From Sulfitobacter aestuariivivens (GTDB lineage: Bacteria > Pseudomonadota > Alphaproteobacteria > Rhodobacterales > Rhodobacteraceae), in the NCBI RefSeq assembly GCF_014763045.1, contig NZ_JACTAG010000001.1, forward strand, positions 1,364,001 to 1,428,000: a stretch of DNA of 64,000 nucleotides, in the 5' to 3' direction. The notes beneath the pieces were generated by a model. That model ran no database searches. It was not told the DNA's origin and saw only the letters and a program-made list of their open reading frames with translations. The position numbers and the translations under genes were made by a program. Positions 8,697 through 18,283 of the stretch are shown in pieces (within the stretch, counting starts at the first letter, position 1; the number at the start of each line of letters is the position of its first letter).

Positions 8697-10364
8697 ATGA
8701 CAGACTACCAATATGACCTTGGCCGATACACGCGGCCCGTATCCACACCAAGCGCAGAGGCCCAGGTGTGGTTTGATCGCGGCCTGAACTGGACTTTTGG
8801 CTTTAACCACAAAGAGGCGATCGCCTGCTACACGCGCGCCGCGCAAGCGGATCCCACTTGTGCGATGGCAAATTGGGGTTTGGCCTATGCCGCGGGGCCC
8901 AACTACAACATGCCATGGTGTCTTTACGATGAAGACGGCCTTGCTGATGCACTGGCGCAAGCCTTCGATGCCACTCAAAACGCTCTGTCGCATAAATCGC
9001 ATCTCACCGCTCCCGAGGTGGCATTGGTTGAGGCATTGAACGACCGCTATCCACAACGCGAGGTCGCCCCGTTGGAGGTCATGGAAAGCTGGGATCAGGC
9101 CTTTGCAGATACAATGCGCCGCACCCACGCAAAGTTCCCTGAAGATATGGACATTGCTGCATTGTTTGCAGAGAGCCTGTTAACCCTGACGCCATGGCAA
9201 ATGTGGGATGTCGCGCGCGATCAGGTGGCAGACGGTGCGGCCACAGTGGAATGTCGGGACGTCCTTGAGACGCAGATGGCGCGCCCCGGCGGGATGGAAC
9301 ACCCGGCCGTTCTGCATCTCTACATTCACCTGATGGAAATGTCCCCGACCCCCGAAAAGGCTCTGCCTGCCTCTGACGCACTGCGCAGGCTTGTGCCTGA
9401 TGCAGGTCATCTTGTGCATATGCCCACGCATATCGACGTGCTGTGCGGCCACTACGAGAACGTTGTGCGCTGGAATGAGGCAGGGATCGAGGCGGATTTG
9501 AAGTATTTCGAGGCCGAAGGTGCCTTCAACATCTACACCGGGTATCGCCAGCACAACTACCATTTCGTCATCGCCGGTGCCCTTTATATGGGGCAGTTTG
9601 CCCCCGCGATGCGGGCGGTTCAGGGGATCAGGGCAACAACACCCGATGCGTTGATGCAAATCAAATCGCCGCCCATGGCCGACTTTTTCGAAACCTACAT
9701 GAGCTTTGAGCCGCACGTTTATATCCGTTTTGGCATGTGGGACGAAATCCTCACCCTGACTGCGCCAGATGACGTGGACACTTATTGCTTCACCAATGCC
9801 ATGCTGGAATATGCGCGCGGATTGGCATTATCGGCGCTAGGCCGGGTAGATGAAGCCGAAGCGCAGGTGGCCGTCTTCGAAGGCGCTGCGGCGCGCGTGC
9901 CCGAAAGCCGCCTGATGCACAATGTCACGGGCGTTGACCTGCTGGATATCGCACGTGCCATGCTGGAGGGGGAACTGGCCTATCGCAAGGCTGACTACGA
10001 CGCTGCCTTTGCGGCGTTGCGGCGCGCGGTCACATTGGATGATGCCCTGCCCTACGATGAGCCATGGGGCTGGATGCAGCCAACGCGTCACGCGCTTGGC
10101 GCGCTATTGTTCGAACAGGGCCACCATGCAGAGGCTGAAGATGTCTTTCGCCAGGATCTCGGGCTTGCACCCGGCCTGCCCCGCGCCTGTGTGCACCCTG
10201 ATAACGTATGGGCCCTGCGCGGGCTGCATGATTGCCTGCAGGCGCAGGAAAAAACGGCCGAGATGGCTCACATCAAATTGCGGCTTGATCTTGCCGAGGC
10301 ACGTGCAGACAGACCCGTGAAAGCCGCCTGTGGATGCGCACAGGTTGCCATGGCAGCAGGCTGA
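8697..10364 (+). CDS. Tetratricopeptide-repeat protein
   Basis: A 555-aa soluble protein. The start at 8697 follows GGGGGACAGAAC; the frame extends further upstream but without family-like sequence. TPR-type units are visible near residues 30-60 (WFDRGLNWTFGFNHKEAIAC, AQADPTCAMANWGLAYAAGP) and again near the C-terminus (AYRKADYDAAFAALRRAVTL, LGALLFEQGHHAEAEDVFRQ). A conserved central block contains HLYIHLMEMSPTPEKALPAS and HMPTHIDVLCGHY, His-rich motifs shared by a family of TPR proteins of unknown biochemical role that are common in marine bacteria. No signal peptide. It ends in a Cys motif (ACGCAQ). Located 121 bp upstream of cobS. Confidence 0.85.
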   Translation: MTDYQYDLGRYTRPVSTPSAEAQVWFDRGLNWTFGFNHKEAIACYTRAAQADPTCAMANWGLAYAAGPNYNMPWCLYDEDGLADALAQAFDATQNALSHKSHLTAPEVALVEALNDRYPQREVAPLEVMESWDQAFADTMRRTHAKFPEDMDIAALFAESLLTLTPWQMWDVARDQVADGAATVECRDVLETQMARPGGMEHPAVLHLYIHLMEMSPTPEKALPASDALRRLVPDAGHLVHMPTHIDVLCGHYENVVRWNEAGIEADLKYFEAEGAFNIYTGYRQHNYHFVIAGALYMGQFAPAMRAVQGIRATTPDALMQIKSPPMADFFETYMSFEPHVYIRFGMWDEILTLTAPDDVDTYCFTNAMLEYARGLALSALGRVDEAEAQVAVFEGAAARVPESRLMHNVTGVDLLDIARAMLEGELAYRKADYDAAFAALRRAVTLDDALPYDEPWGWMQPTRHALGALLFEQGHHAEAEDVFRQDLGLAPGLPRACVHPDNVWALRGLHDCLQAQEKTAEMAHIKLRLDLAEARADRPVKAACGCAQVAMAAG

Positions 10365-10485
10365 ACCATTTAACTGGACTTAAGGGTGAACAAACCAATC
10401 AGCCAACCCTTGCACCGCTCGTACGAATGAGGCACGAGAGGCGGATAAACATCGCCGCAAGGCGACACGAACAAAGGACCAGACC

Positions 10486-11472
10486 ATGGCGGACGGCGCG
10501 TTGGACATCGACATGAAACCCACTCAGGAAATCAGTGTACGCGATGTATTCGGCATCAACACGGATATGAAGGTCAAGGGTTTCGCCGACCGCTCGGACC
10601 GTGTGCCCGATCTGGACAGCACCTACAAGTTTGATCCTGACACGACGCTGGCCATCCTTGCCGGCTTCAGCCACAACCGCCGGGTCATGATCCAGGGCTA
10701 CCACGGCACGGGCAAATCGACGCACATCGAACAGGTCGCGGCGCATCTCAACTGGCCCTGTGTGCGCGTCAATCTTGACAGCCACATCAGCCGGATTGAT
10801 CTGATCGGCAAGGACGCGATCAAACTGCGCGATGGCAAACAGGTCACCGACTTTCAGGAAGGCATTCTGCCCTGGGCCCTGCGCAACCCAACAGCGATCG
10901 TATTCGACGAATATGATGCGGGCCGCGCTGATGTGATGTTTGTGATCCAGCGCGTGCTTGAAGTCGACGGCAAGCTCACGCTGCTGGACCAGAACAAGGT
11001 GATCGAGCCACACCCCTACTTCCGCATTTTCGCTACGGCCAACACTGTCGGCCTGGGCGATACGACGGGCCTTTATCACGGCACCCAGCAGATTAACCAA
11101 GGTCAGATGGACCGTTGGTCGCTGGTGGCGACGCTGAACTACCTCAGCATCGACGCAGAGACGGCCATCGTTCTGTCAAAGAACCCGCACTATAACACCG
11201 CCGAAGGCCGCAAAACCGTCAAACAGATGGTGACGGTTGCCGATCTTACGCGGACAGCTTTCATGAACGGTGAGCTTTCTACCGTCATGTCCCCGCGAAC
11301 GGTGATCGCATGGGCTCAAAACGCCGAAATTTTCCGCAGCGTCGGCTATGCCTTCCGCCTCAGTTTCCTCAACAAATGTGACGAGCTTGAGCGTCAGACG
11401 GTGGCCGAATTCTATCAGCGCCTGTTTGACGAAGAACTGCCCGAAAGCGCGGCGAGCGTAAGTCTGGGATGA
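10486..11472 (+). CDS. cobS: Aerobic cobaltochelatase subunit CobS
   Basis: A 328-aa AAA+ ATPase. The start follows AAAGGACCAGACC. The N-terminal signature [15 protein letters not shown] motif is present as [20 protein letters not shown]. Walker A is GYHGTGKST near residue 70 and Walker B/sensor is [14 protein letters not shown]; the later [20 protein letters not shown] is typical of CobS. With CobT and CobN it inserts Co2+ into hydrogenobyrinic acid a,c-diamide in the aerobic B12 route, in the cytoplasm. Its stop overlaps the start of the dehydratase gene by ATGA, so the three genes cobS, dehydratase and cobT are translationally coupled. cobN is not in the window. Confidence 0.97.
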   Translation: MADGALDIDMKPTQEISVRDVFGINTDMKVKGFADRSDRVPDLDSTYKFDPDTTLAILAGFSHNRRVMIQGYHGTGKSTHIEQVAAHLNWPCVRVNLDSHISRIDLIGKDAIKLRDGKQVTDFQEGILPWALRNPTAIVFDEYDAGRADVMFVIQRVLEVDGKLTLLDQNKVIEPHPYFRIFATANTVGLGDTTGLYHGTQQINQGQMDRWSLVATLNYLSIDAETAIVLSKNPHYNTAEGRKTVKQMVTVADLTRTAFMNGELSTVMSPRTVIAWAQNAEIFRSVGYAFRLSFLNKCDELERQTVAEFYQRLFDEELPESAASVSLG

Positions 11473-12410
11473 TCGGACGGGCCGAGATAACAGCGGCCAG
11501 CGACCGGGTGCGGTCCCACATCCGCCGCACGCCTGTGCTTTCGCTCGAAACGGGCGCGTTGGGGCTGGATCATCCGCTGAAGCTCAAGCTTGAGCACACG
11601 CAGATCACCGGCTCTTTCAAGGTGCGTGGCGCGTTCAATTCGCTGATGGGCGCTGATCTGCCCGCCGCCGGCGCGGTAGCCATCTCAGGCGGCAATCATG
11701 GCGCCGCGGTTGCCTATGCAGCGACCTCTCTTGGGGCCAAATCAACGGTCTTTGTACCCGCTCAGATTGCCAAGGAAGTAAAGCTGGCACGGATGCGCCA
11801 TTTCGGCGCAGAGGTCATCGTGACCGAGGGCAATGTTGACGACGCCGTGCGCGCATACGCGAATTATGCCAAAGAAACCGGGGCGTTGGCGGTGCATCCC
11901 TACGACAGCCCCGGCACCATTACCGGTCAAGGCACCCTCGCACTTGAAATGGACGCGCAGCTGAACGGTATCGACACGGTGCTTGTTGCCGTGGGCGGCG
12001 GCGGGCTGATTGGCGGGGTCGCAGCATGGTTCGGTGGCCACGCCAAGGTCGTCGCGGTAGAAACCAAACTGACGTCCACTCTTGATCAAACCCTCAAAGG
12101 CACGCTGTCTCCGAATTTCAGTGCCAGCGGCATCTCAGCCAGTGGGCTTGGGGCGTCCAGCATCGGTGATCTGAACATCGACCTCATCCGGGCCCATGTC
12201 GCCGAAAACGTGGTCGTGGCTGACGCGGATGTGATAGAAGCCGGACGCCGCCTTTGGGGCGCAACGCGGATGGTCTGCGAACCCGGCGGGGTCACCGCAC
12301 TGGCCGCTCTGACATCTGGCGGTTACGTACCGGCAAAAGACGAACGCGTCGCGGTTGTGATATGCGGAGGCAACGCAGAGCCGAACTGGTTCGAAGGGGA
12401 TGCAGTATGA
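11469..12410 (+). CDS. Threonine/serine dehydratase-like PLP enzyme
   Basis: A 313-aa fold-type II PLP enzyme. The Schiff-base lysine lies in [13 protein letters not shown] (about residue 51), the substrate loop is [13 protein letters not shown], and the phosphate-binding glycine loop is [14 protein letters not shown]. Length is that of catabolic threonine dehydratase or serine dehydratase/racemase, without the ACT regulatory domain of IlvA. Such enzymes deaminate L-Thr or L-Ser to 2-oxobutyrate or pyruvate; the exact substrate is not fixed by sequence. It overlaps cobS upstream and cobT downstream by 4 bp each, an unusual position inside the cobaltochelatase operon. Confidence 0.9.
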   Translation: MIGRAEITAASDRVRSHIRRTPVLSLETGALGLDHPLKLKLEHTQITGSFKVRGAFNSLMGADLPAAGAVAISGGNHGAAVAYAATSLGAKSTVFVPAQIAKEVKLARMRHFGAEVIVTEGNVDDAVRAYANYAKETGALAVHPYDSPGTITGQGTLALEMDAQLNGIDTVLVAVGGGGLIGGVAAWFGGHAKVVAVETKLTSTLDQTLKGTLSPNFSASGISASGLGASSIGDLNIDLIRAHVAENVVVADADVIEAGRRLWGATRMVCEPGGVTALAALTSGGYVPAKDERVAVVICGGNAEPNWFEGDAV

Positions 12411-14284
12411 GCAAACCATCTGACAATCCTGCAGACGCGTTCAAAAAAGCCCTTGCCGAAGCCTCCAAGGTGATGGCGAACGATCCTGATCTGACTGTCA
12501 GCTATTCGGTGGACCCATCGGGCTTGTCCGGTGACAGCATGCGGCTGCCGCAGGTATCACGCCGCATGACCCGTGAGGAAGTGCTTCTGGCGCGCGGCAC
12601 AGCGGATGCGCTCGCGCTGAACCGGCGTTATCACAATGGCCAGACCCATGCGAAATATGCGCCACAAGGCGATATGGCGCGCGATCTTTATGAAGCAATG
12701 GAAACGGCCCGCTGTGAAGCCGTTGGTGCCCGCGACATGCCCGGCACTGCGGGCAACATCGACGTCAAGATCAAGCACGAAGCGCTGCGCAAAGGCTATG
12801 ATCAGGCCAAACAGGCCTCTGACGTGCCGCTGGCGACGGCCGCAGGTTATCTGGTGCGGCATCTGGCAACCGGGCGCGATCTGCCCCCGGGCGCTGAAAA
12901 CGCCATGGAGCTGTGGCGCGGATTCATTGAGGATCAGGCCGGTGGCACACTGGAAAACCTAGATGATATTCTGGAAGACCAGTCTGCTTTTGCCAGATTT
13001 GCCCGGCAGATGATCTCTGACCTTGGGTATGGTGATCAGTTGGGTGATGACCCCGACCAGCTCGACGAAGATCAGGATGACGAGGCCGAGGAAGGCAGCG
13101 AAGAAGAGCAGGATCCGGACAGCACCGGTCAGGATGACCAGGACGACGAAGAGGCCGAAGGGTCGCCCGAGCAGTCTCAGGATGAGCAGCAGGATGCGAG
13201 CCAGGCGCAGGTCTCCATGGATGACATGGCTGATCAGGAGTTGGGCGAAGAGGCAGACATGCCCGAAGGCGACGCCCCGATGGAGCCGCCCGCCCCCCAA
13301 CATGTGTCGGACGCGGACCCGAATTATCTGGTCTACATGGACACCCATGACGAGGTGATCGGTGCCGAAGAACTGGCCGAACCGGTCGAACTGGAACGCC
13401 TGCGCGCTTACCTCGATCAGCAGCTGGAGCCTTTGAAAGGTGCGGTCAGCCGGCTGGCGAACAAGCTGCAACGCCGGTTGCAGGCGCAGCAAAACCGGGC
13501 ATGGGAGTTTGATCTTGAAGAAGGCATGCTGGATGCAGGCCGATTGGCACGCGTGGTGGCAAACCCGACAACACCGCTGAGCTTCAAGGTCGAAAAAGAC
13601 ACAGAGTTCCGCGATACATGCGTGACACTCCTGTTGGACAATTCGGGCTCCATGCGGGGGCGTCCCATTTCGATTGCCGCTATCTGCGCGGACGTACTGG
13701 CGCGCACGCTTGAGCGGTGCAATGTGAAGGTCGAGATCCTGGGCTTTACGACCCGCGCCTGGAAAGGCGGACAGGCCCGCGAAGCCTGGCTGAACGACGG
13801 CCGCCCGGCCCAGCCCGGCCGTCTGAACGATCTGCGCCACATCATCTACAAATCTGCCGATGCCCCCTGGCGTCGCACCCGGCCCAATCTGGGGCTGATG
13901 ATGAAAGAAGGGCTGCTGAAGGAAAACATCGACGGCGAGGCGCTGGAGTGGGCGCACCGCCGTATGATGGCGCGTCACGAGGCCCGCAAGATCCTGATGG
14001 TGATCAGCGACGGCGCGCCTGTAGACGATTCAACCTTGTCCGTAAATCCCGCAAACTATCTGGAAAAACACCTGCGCGACGTGATCGCGATGGTAGAGAA
14101 ACGCAAGGCGGTCGAGCTGCTTGCGATCGGTATCGGCCATGATGTGACCCGGTATTATGACCGCGCGGTTACGATCACGGATGTAGACCAGCTGGCGGGG
14201 GCCATGACCGAACAACTGGCCGCACTCTTTGACAGTGATCCCCGCGCCCGGGCCCGTGTCATGGGCATGCGCCGCGCGGGCTGA
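12407..14284 (+). CDS. cobT: Aerobic cobaltochelatase subunit CobT
   Basis: A 625-aa protein beginning [16 protein letters not shown] at an ATG overlapping the dehydratase stop (ATGA); a longer frame upstream lies inside the dehydratase gene and is rejected. Layout: N-terminal helical domain (residues 1-205), a highly acidic low-complexity segment (about 210-310, many Asp, Glu and Gln), then a C-terminal VWA domain with the MIDAS motif [13 protein letters not shown] and later [11 protein letters not shown]. CobT forms the ATPase ring complex with CobS and couples to CobN for cobalt insertion. The size and acidic linker are normal for the family. Confidence 0.96.
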   Translation: MSKPSDNPADAFKKALAEASKVMANDPDLTVSYSVDPSGLSGDSMRLPQVSRRMTREEVLLARGTADALALNRRYHNGQTHAKYAPQGDMARDLYEAMETARCEAVGARDMPGTAGNIDVKIKHEALRKGYDQAKQASDVPLATAAGYLVRHLATGRDLPPGAENAMELWRGFIEDQAGGTLENLDDILEDQSAFARFARQMISDLGYGDQLGDDPDQLDEDQDDEAEEGSEEEQDPDSTGQDDQDDEEAEGSPEQSQDEQQDASQAQVSMDDMADQELGEEADMPEGDAPMEPPAPQHVSDADPNYLVYMDTHDEVIGAEELAEPVELERLRAYLDQQLEPLKGAVSRLANKLQRRLQAQQNRAWEFDLEEGMLDAGRLARVVANPTTPLSFKVEKDTEFRDTCVTLLLDNSGSMRGRPISIAAICADVLARTLERCNVKVEILGFTTRAWKGGQAREAWLNDGRPAQPGRLNDLRHIIYKSADAPWRRTRPNLGLMMKEGLLKENIDGEALEWAHRRMMARHEARKILMVISDGAPVDDSTLSVNPANYLEKHLRDVIAMVEKRKAVELLAIGIGHDVTRYYDRAVTITDVDQLAGAMTEQLAALFDSDPRARARVMGMRRAG

Positions 14285-14325
14285 GCCGTCGGAATTGCAT
14301 ATTTGAGGAATATTGAAAGGGGTCC

Positions 14326-16116
14326 ATGTACCAGTCCTTTGAAGTGAGCGCCCGCCCTGAGCAAGGTCCGCCCCGGCTGTTAGCATTGCGTGCCGAGATG
14401 CAAAAAGAGGGGCTGGACGGGTTTGTGATACCGCGCGCAGATGCGCATCAGGGTGAATATGTGGCCCCGCGTGATGAACGCTTGGCCTGGTTAACGGGAT
14501 TTACAGGGTCCGCGGGATTTTGCGCGGCATTGGTTGAGACTGCCGGTGTGTTCATCGATGGTCGGTACCGCACCCAGGTCAAGACGCAGGTAGCCGAAGC
14601 CTTTACCCCTGTGCCGTGGCCAGAGATCTCCTTGGGCGCATGGTTGAGAGAGCAGTTGCCGCAGGGCGGCGTGGTTGGGTTTGACCCCTGGTTGCACACA
14701 CCGGGTCAGATCGCCCAGACCGAAGCTGTGCTTGAGGGGTCCGGTGTCACTCTGCGTCAAAGCACCAATCTGGTTGATCGGATATGGGCGGACCAACCGG
14801 CGCCGCCGATGGCGCAGGCCAAGGTACATCCGCTGCAATTTGCTGGAGAGAGCCACGCAGAGAAACGACACAAAGTGGGAGCGGTGCTGCGGGACGCAGG
14901 TCAGGCGGCGGCGGTGATCACCCTGCCCGACAGCCTGTGCTGGCTTTTGAATATCCGCGGCAGTGACATTCCGCGCAATCCGGTGGTTCATGGATTTGCG
15001 GTTTTGCACCAGTCAGGCGTGGTCGATGCCTTTGTTGCGGCGGCCAAGGTCGGAGGGCTTGATGATCACCTGGGCGATGAGGTTTCAGTGCGTGATCCGT
15101 CGGAATTGCTGAGCTATCTGGATGGCCTTGACGGTCCCGTGCGACTGGACAAATTGTCGGTGCCGGTCGTTATCGCCGACAGATTGGATGACAGGAAGGT
15201 ATGGGGCGATGACCCTTGCGCCCTTCCGAAGGCGCGCAAGAATGAGGCTGAGATTGCGGGCGCCGCCGCCGCGCACTTGCGGGACGGGGCGGCGCTGGTG
15301 GAAGTACTGTGCTGGCTTGAGGGACAGCCCCCGGGCACAGTTACCGAGACGCAGGTGGTCACGCAGTTAGAGACAGCACGGCGGCGCGATAATGCGTTGC
15401 GAGATATCTCATTCGAAACCATTGCCGGCACCGGCCCCAACGGTGCGATCATGCACTACCGCGTCACCGAAGAGACGGACAGCATTCTGCAGGAAGGTCA
15501 GTTGCTGGTGTTGGATTCAGGCGGTCAATATCTCGACGGCACCACCGACATCACCCGCACAATCCCGATCGGCGCGCCGCCGCCAGAGGCCAGCGCGGCC
15601 TTCACAAGGGTGTTGGCGGGCATGATCGCCATGTCCCGCTTGCGCTGGCCCGTTGGGTTGGCGGGCCGGGACATCGAATGCGTGGGGCGCCTGCCGCTCT
15701 GGATGGCGGGGCAGGACTTTGATCACGGGTTGGGTCACGGCGTCGGCGCGTATCTGAGTGTGCACGAAGGGCCCCAGCGCCTGAGCAGGCTGAGCGATGT
15801 GTCCCTTGAGCCGGGCATGATCCTGTCGAATGAGCCGGGCTATTACCGCGAAGGCGCATTTGGCATCCGCATCGAGAACCTGCTGGTGGTGCGCGATGCG
15901 CCAGAATTGGAGGGGGGGGATGCGCACCGCAAGATGTTGCAGTGGCAAACGCTGAGCTTTGCGCCAATCGACCGCCGCTTGATTGTCACAGAGATGCTGG
16001 ACACCTCCGCACGGGATTGGCTGAACGCCTACCATGCAGGGGTTGCAGAAAAGATCGGTCCCCGTCTATCACCAGATGCAAAACTGTGGTTGGATGCCGC
16101 AACGGTGCCAATCTGA
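14326..16116 (+). CDS. M24-family Xaa-Pro aminopeptidase
   Basis: A 596-aa protein starting at ATG 14326 after AAAGGGG. It has the three-domain layout of the larger aminopeptidase P class: two creatinase-like N-terminal domains (starting LLALRAEMQKEGLDGFVIPR) and the C-terminal pita-bread domain. Metal ligands can be read in order: the two Asp of LDSGGQYLDGTTDITRT, His in HGLGHGVGAYLSVHEGP, Glu in LEPGMILSNEPGYY and Glu in GAFGIRIENLLVV. These cytosolic Mn-dependent enzymes release an N-terminal residue preceding proline. A closing CxxC-free helical tail matches the long form. Lies 41 bp after cobT, possibly co-transcribed. Confidence 0.94.
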   Translation: MYQSFEVSARPEQGPPRLLALRAEMQKEGLDGFVIPRADAHQGEYVAPRDERLAWLTGFTGSAGFCAALVETAGVFIDGRYRTQVKTQVAEAFTPVPWPEISLGAWLREQLPQGGVVGFDPWLHTPGQIAQTEAVLEGSGVTLRQSTNLVDRIWADQPAPPMAQAKVHPLQFAGESHAEKRHKVGAVLRDAGQAAAVITLPDSLCWLLNIRGSDIPRNPVVHGFAVLHQSGVVDAFVAAAKVGGLDDHLGDEVSVRDPSELLSYLDGLDGPVRLDKLSVPVVIADRLDDRKVWGDDPCALPKARKNEAEIAGAAAAHLRDGAALVEVLCWLEGQPPGTVTETQVVTQLETARRRDNALRDISFETIAGTGPNGAIMHYRVTEETDSILQEGQLLVLDSGGQYLDGTTDITRTIPIGAPPPEASAAFTRVLAGMIAMSRLRWPVGLAGRDIECVGRLPLWMAGQDFDHGLGHGVGAYLSVHEGPQRLSRLSDVSLEPGMILSNEPGYYREGAFGIRIENLLVVRDAPELEGGDAHRKMLQWQTLSFAPIDRRLIVTEMLDTSARDWLNAYHAGVAEKIGPRLSPDAKLWLDAATVPI

Positions 16117-16149
16117 TTTCAGGCGCACCACCAAAGAAGGGGCGCGTTC

Positions 16150-16494
16150 ATGGCCGATCATATCACCATCACTAAGGCTGACGGCACCTGGTCAGTGCGC
16201 GCAGGCGGCGCCGTTCTTGGCGAAACCAATGATGCATTGGAATTGCGTGAAGGTGACTATGATCCGGTGATCTATTTCCCGCGCGGTGACATCGCGATGG
16301 CCTTCCTCGACGCGACGGAAAAAACCACCCACTGCCCGCACAAGGGTGATGCAAACTACTTTTCCGTCGTCACGAAGAGCCGAAAGCTGGAAAATGCGGT
16401 CTGGTCCTACGAGAACCCGTCCGAAGACGTCGCCGAGATCAAGGGCCACCTTGCCTTCTATCCGATTGACGAAGTAGCAGTCGAACAGATCTGA
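16150..16494 (+). CDS. DUF427 domain protein
   Basis: A 114-aa single-domain protein following AAGAAGGGGCGCGTTC. It contains the DUF427 core: GAVLGETNDALELREGDYDP, VIYFPRGDIAMAFL, then THCPHKGDANYFSV with the conserved C-P-x-K/H-G motif, and AVWSYENPSEDVAEIKGHLAFYP. Members form a beta-rich barrel of unknown biochemical activity. It is 33 bp downstream of the aminopeptidase gene and convergent with the CLC gene (14 bp between stops). Confidence 0.93.
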   Translation: MADHITITKADGTWSVRAGGAVLGETNDALELREGDYDPVIYFPRGDIAMAFLDATEKTTHCPHKGDANYFSVVTKSRKLENAVWSYENPSEDVAEIKGHLAFYPIDEVAVEQI

Positions 16495-16507
16495 ACCTGT
16501 TTCACCG

Positions 16508-18193
16508 TCAGGAATGTTCCTCGGCTGCCGTTGCGGCCAAGGCCCGGTTGTAGGCTTTCAGCGCATCGACGTGAAAGAGAGCGCCCAAAAGCTCGGGCGG
16601 CGCATTCGGTGACAACGTCACAACAGGGATAAACCGTTCAACCGATTGATCAAAAATGGGCATCGCGACTTCAAGCGTGGCCGTTCCATCAACGTATGTT
16701 CCGTCATTAATCAACTCCCAACAGCGCGCTTCGGGGGCGGCTCGCGGATCATCGGGACGCCGCATGATCCGCGCCACCGCGAACATCGAAAGCAGATACG
16801 CCTGTGGCCCTGCAGCCAGATGAATACCGCGACGTTCGATCTGTGTAAGAAAGAAGCTGCGATCCACAATGCGCGACGCCAGCGCCGTGGACATGCTGAC
16901 CGCAACCATCACGGCAAGCCCGGTCTGCCAGTCGCCGGTCAGTTCAAAGACAATAAGCGTGGTTGAGATGGGCGCCCCCAGCACCGCCGCCGCAACCGCC
17001 CCCATGCCAGCAAGGGCATAGAGAGACGACGAGCCTGAGACATCGGGGAAAACCCCCGTTGCAATCAGGCCAAAGCCTAGCCCCGTCAGCGCACCAATCA
17101 TCAAGGACGGGGAAAACACCCCCCCTCCCATGCGCCCGCCAAGTGTGATCGACACCGCAGCGACCTTCAGCACGGCAAAGACAATCGCTTCGTGCAGGGC
17201 CAGTTGACCGGTAAGGGCCATCGACGTGGTCTCGTATCCGACCCCGATGATATGGGGGAACCACAGGGCAATGATGCCCAAGATCATGCCCGCGATCGTC
17301 GGCCGCAGCCAGCGGGGCAAGCCAGTTCGGTCCTGTACATGATTGCCGAAATCCTCAGCCCAGAAGATCGCGCGCATCAAAAGCACGGCAACAAGACCAC
17401 AGGTCAGACCCAGCAGCAGAAAAGCGGGCAGTTCGGCGTAGAACTGCAGATCCCCGTAGGTCGGCAGGGCAAATTCCGTCACCCCGCCATATTCGAGGCG
17501 GTTGATCACAGTGCCTGCAACGGATGCAATCACGATGGGGGCAAAGGCATGCACCGCAAAGTGCCGCAGCACCACTTCCAATGCAAAAAGCGCGCCTGCA
17601 ATGGGGGCGTTGAAGCTGGCAGAAACACCTGCTGCAACAGCGCAGCCCAAAAGGTCCCGGCCGGTGATGCCATCAGCATTGATCCACCGGTTGACCTTGG
17701 TTGAAATAACAGCGGCAAGATGGACAACGGGCCCCTCGCGCCCTGATGATCCACCCGTGCTGAGCGTGATCATTGACGCCAACGCCGAGGCAAGGCCCGC
17801 CCGCGTTTCCACCCGACCATCATGGATCGCCGCACCAAGAATGACATCCGCCACAGATCGGGCCCGGCCATCCTTGGTAAAGACATGCAGGATCAGGCCC
17901 ACGACCAATCCGCCAATCGTGGGAATGACCACAACCCAGTACCAATCGAGACCGGTGATAAAACTGTGAAGATTCTGAACGTCTTCGGTGCCGTAAAGCC
18001 AGGCCTGCAGCGCCTCGATCCCCTTGCGGAAAAACAGCGCGGCAAAGCCTGCCGCGATCCCGATCACCAGCGCAATGAACCAGAAGGTGACCTTGTCCGG
18101 CCCTTTCTTGCGCAACACCTTCAGCCCATGCCTGCACGATGCCATGGCCATGGTCAGTTGTTGTGACAAAAAGGAAGGGGTGGGGTCAGCCAT
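16508..18193 (-). CDS. CLC-family chloride channel/transporter
   Basis: A 561-aa integral membrane protein with the CLC helix pattern. The start at 18193 is preferred to one twelve codons upstream but the SD is weak for both. The gating-glutamate motif GREGP is at about residues 151-155. The 'GSGIP' anion-site motif is replaced by GRARSVADV (about 109-117). In NAPIAGALFALEVVLRHF the position matching the internal proton glutamate of the E. coli exchanger (E203) appears to be Val207, as in CLC channels. A C-terminal CBS-like segment (about 480-550) follows the membrane part. It moves Cl- or related anions across the inner membrane. Channel versus exchanger is inferred only. Confidence 0.92.
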   Translation of the reverse strand: MADPTPSFLSQQLTMAMASCRHGLKVLRKKGPDKVTFWFIALVIGIAAGFAALFFRKGIEALQAWLYGTEDVQNLHSFITGLDWYWVVVIPTIGGLVVGLILHVFTKDGRARSVADVILGAAIHDGRVETRAGLASALASMITLSTGGSSGREGPVVHLAAVISTKVNRWINADGITGRDLLGCAVAAGVSASFNAPIAGALFALEVVLRHFAVHAFAPIVIASVAGTVINRLEYGGVTEFALPTYGDLQFYAELPAFLLLGLTCGLVAVLLMRAIFWAEDFGNHVQDRTGLPRWLRPTIAGMILGIIALWFPHIIGVGYETTSMALTGQLALHEAIVFAVLKVAAVSITLGGRMGGGVFSPSLMIGALTGLGFGLIATGVFPDVSGSSSLYALAGMGAVAAAVLGAPISTTLIVFELTGDWQTGLAVMVAVSMSTALASRIVDRSFFLTQIERRGIHLAAGPQAYLLSMFAVARIMRRPDDPRAAPEARCWELINDGTYVDGTATLEVAMPIFDQSVERFIPVVTLSPNAPPELLGALFHVDALKAYNRALAATAAEEHS

Positions 18194-18283
18194 GGAACAA
18201 TGATCAGTCCGCTGGCAGGTGCGGGTCAAGGCACTGATCTGAAGAATGCGGGCGAATGGATTGTTTTTCCCGCATTTTCGATC

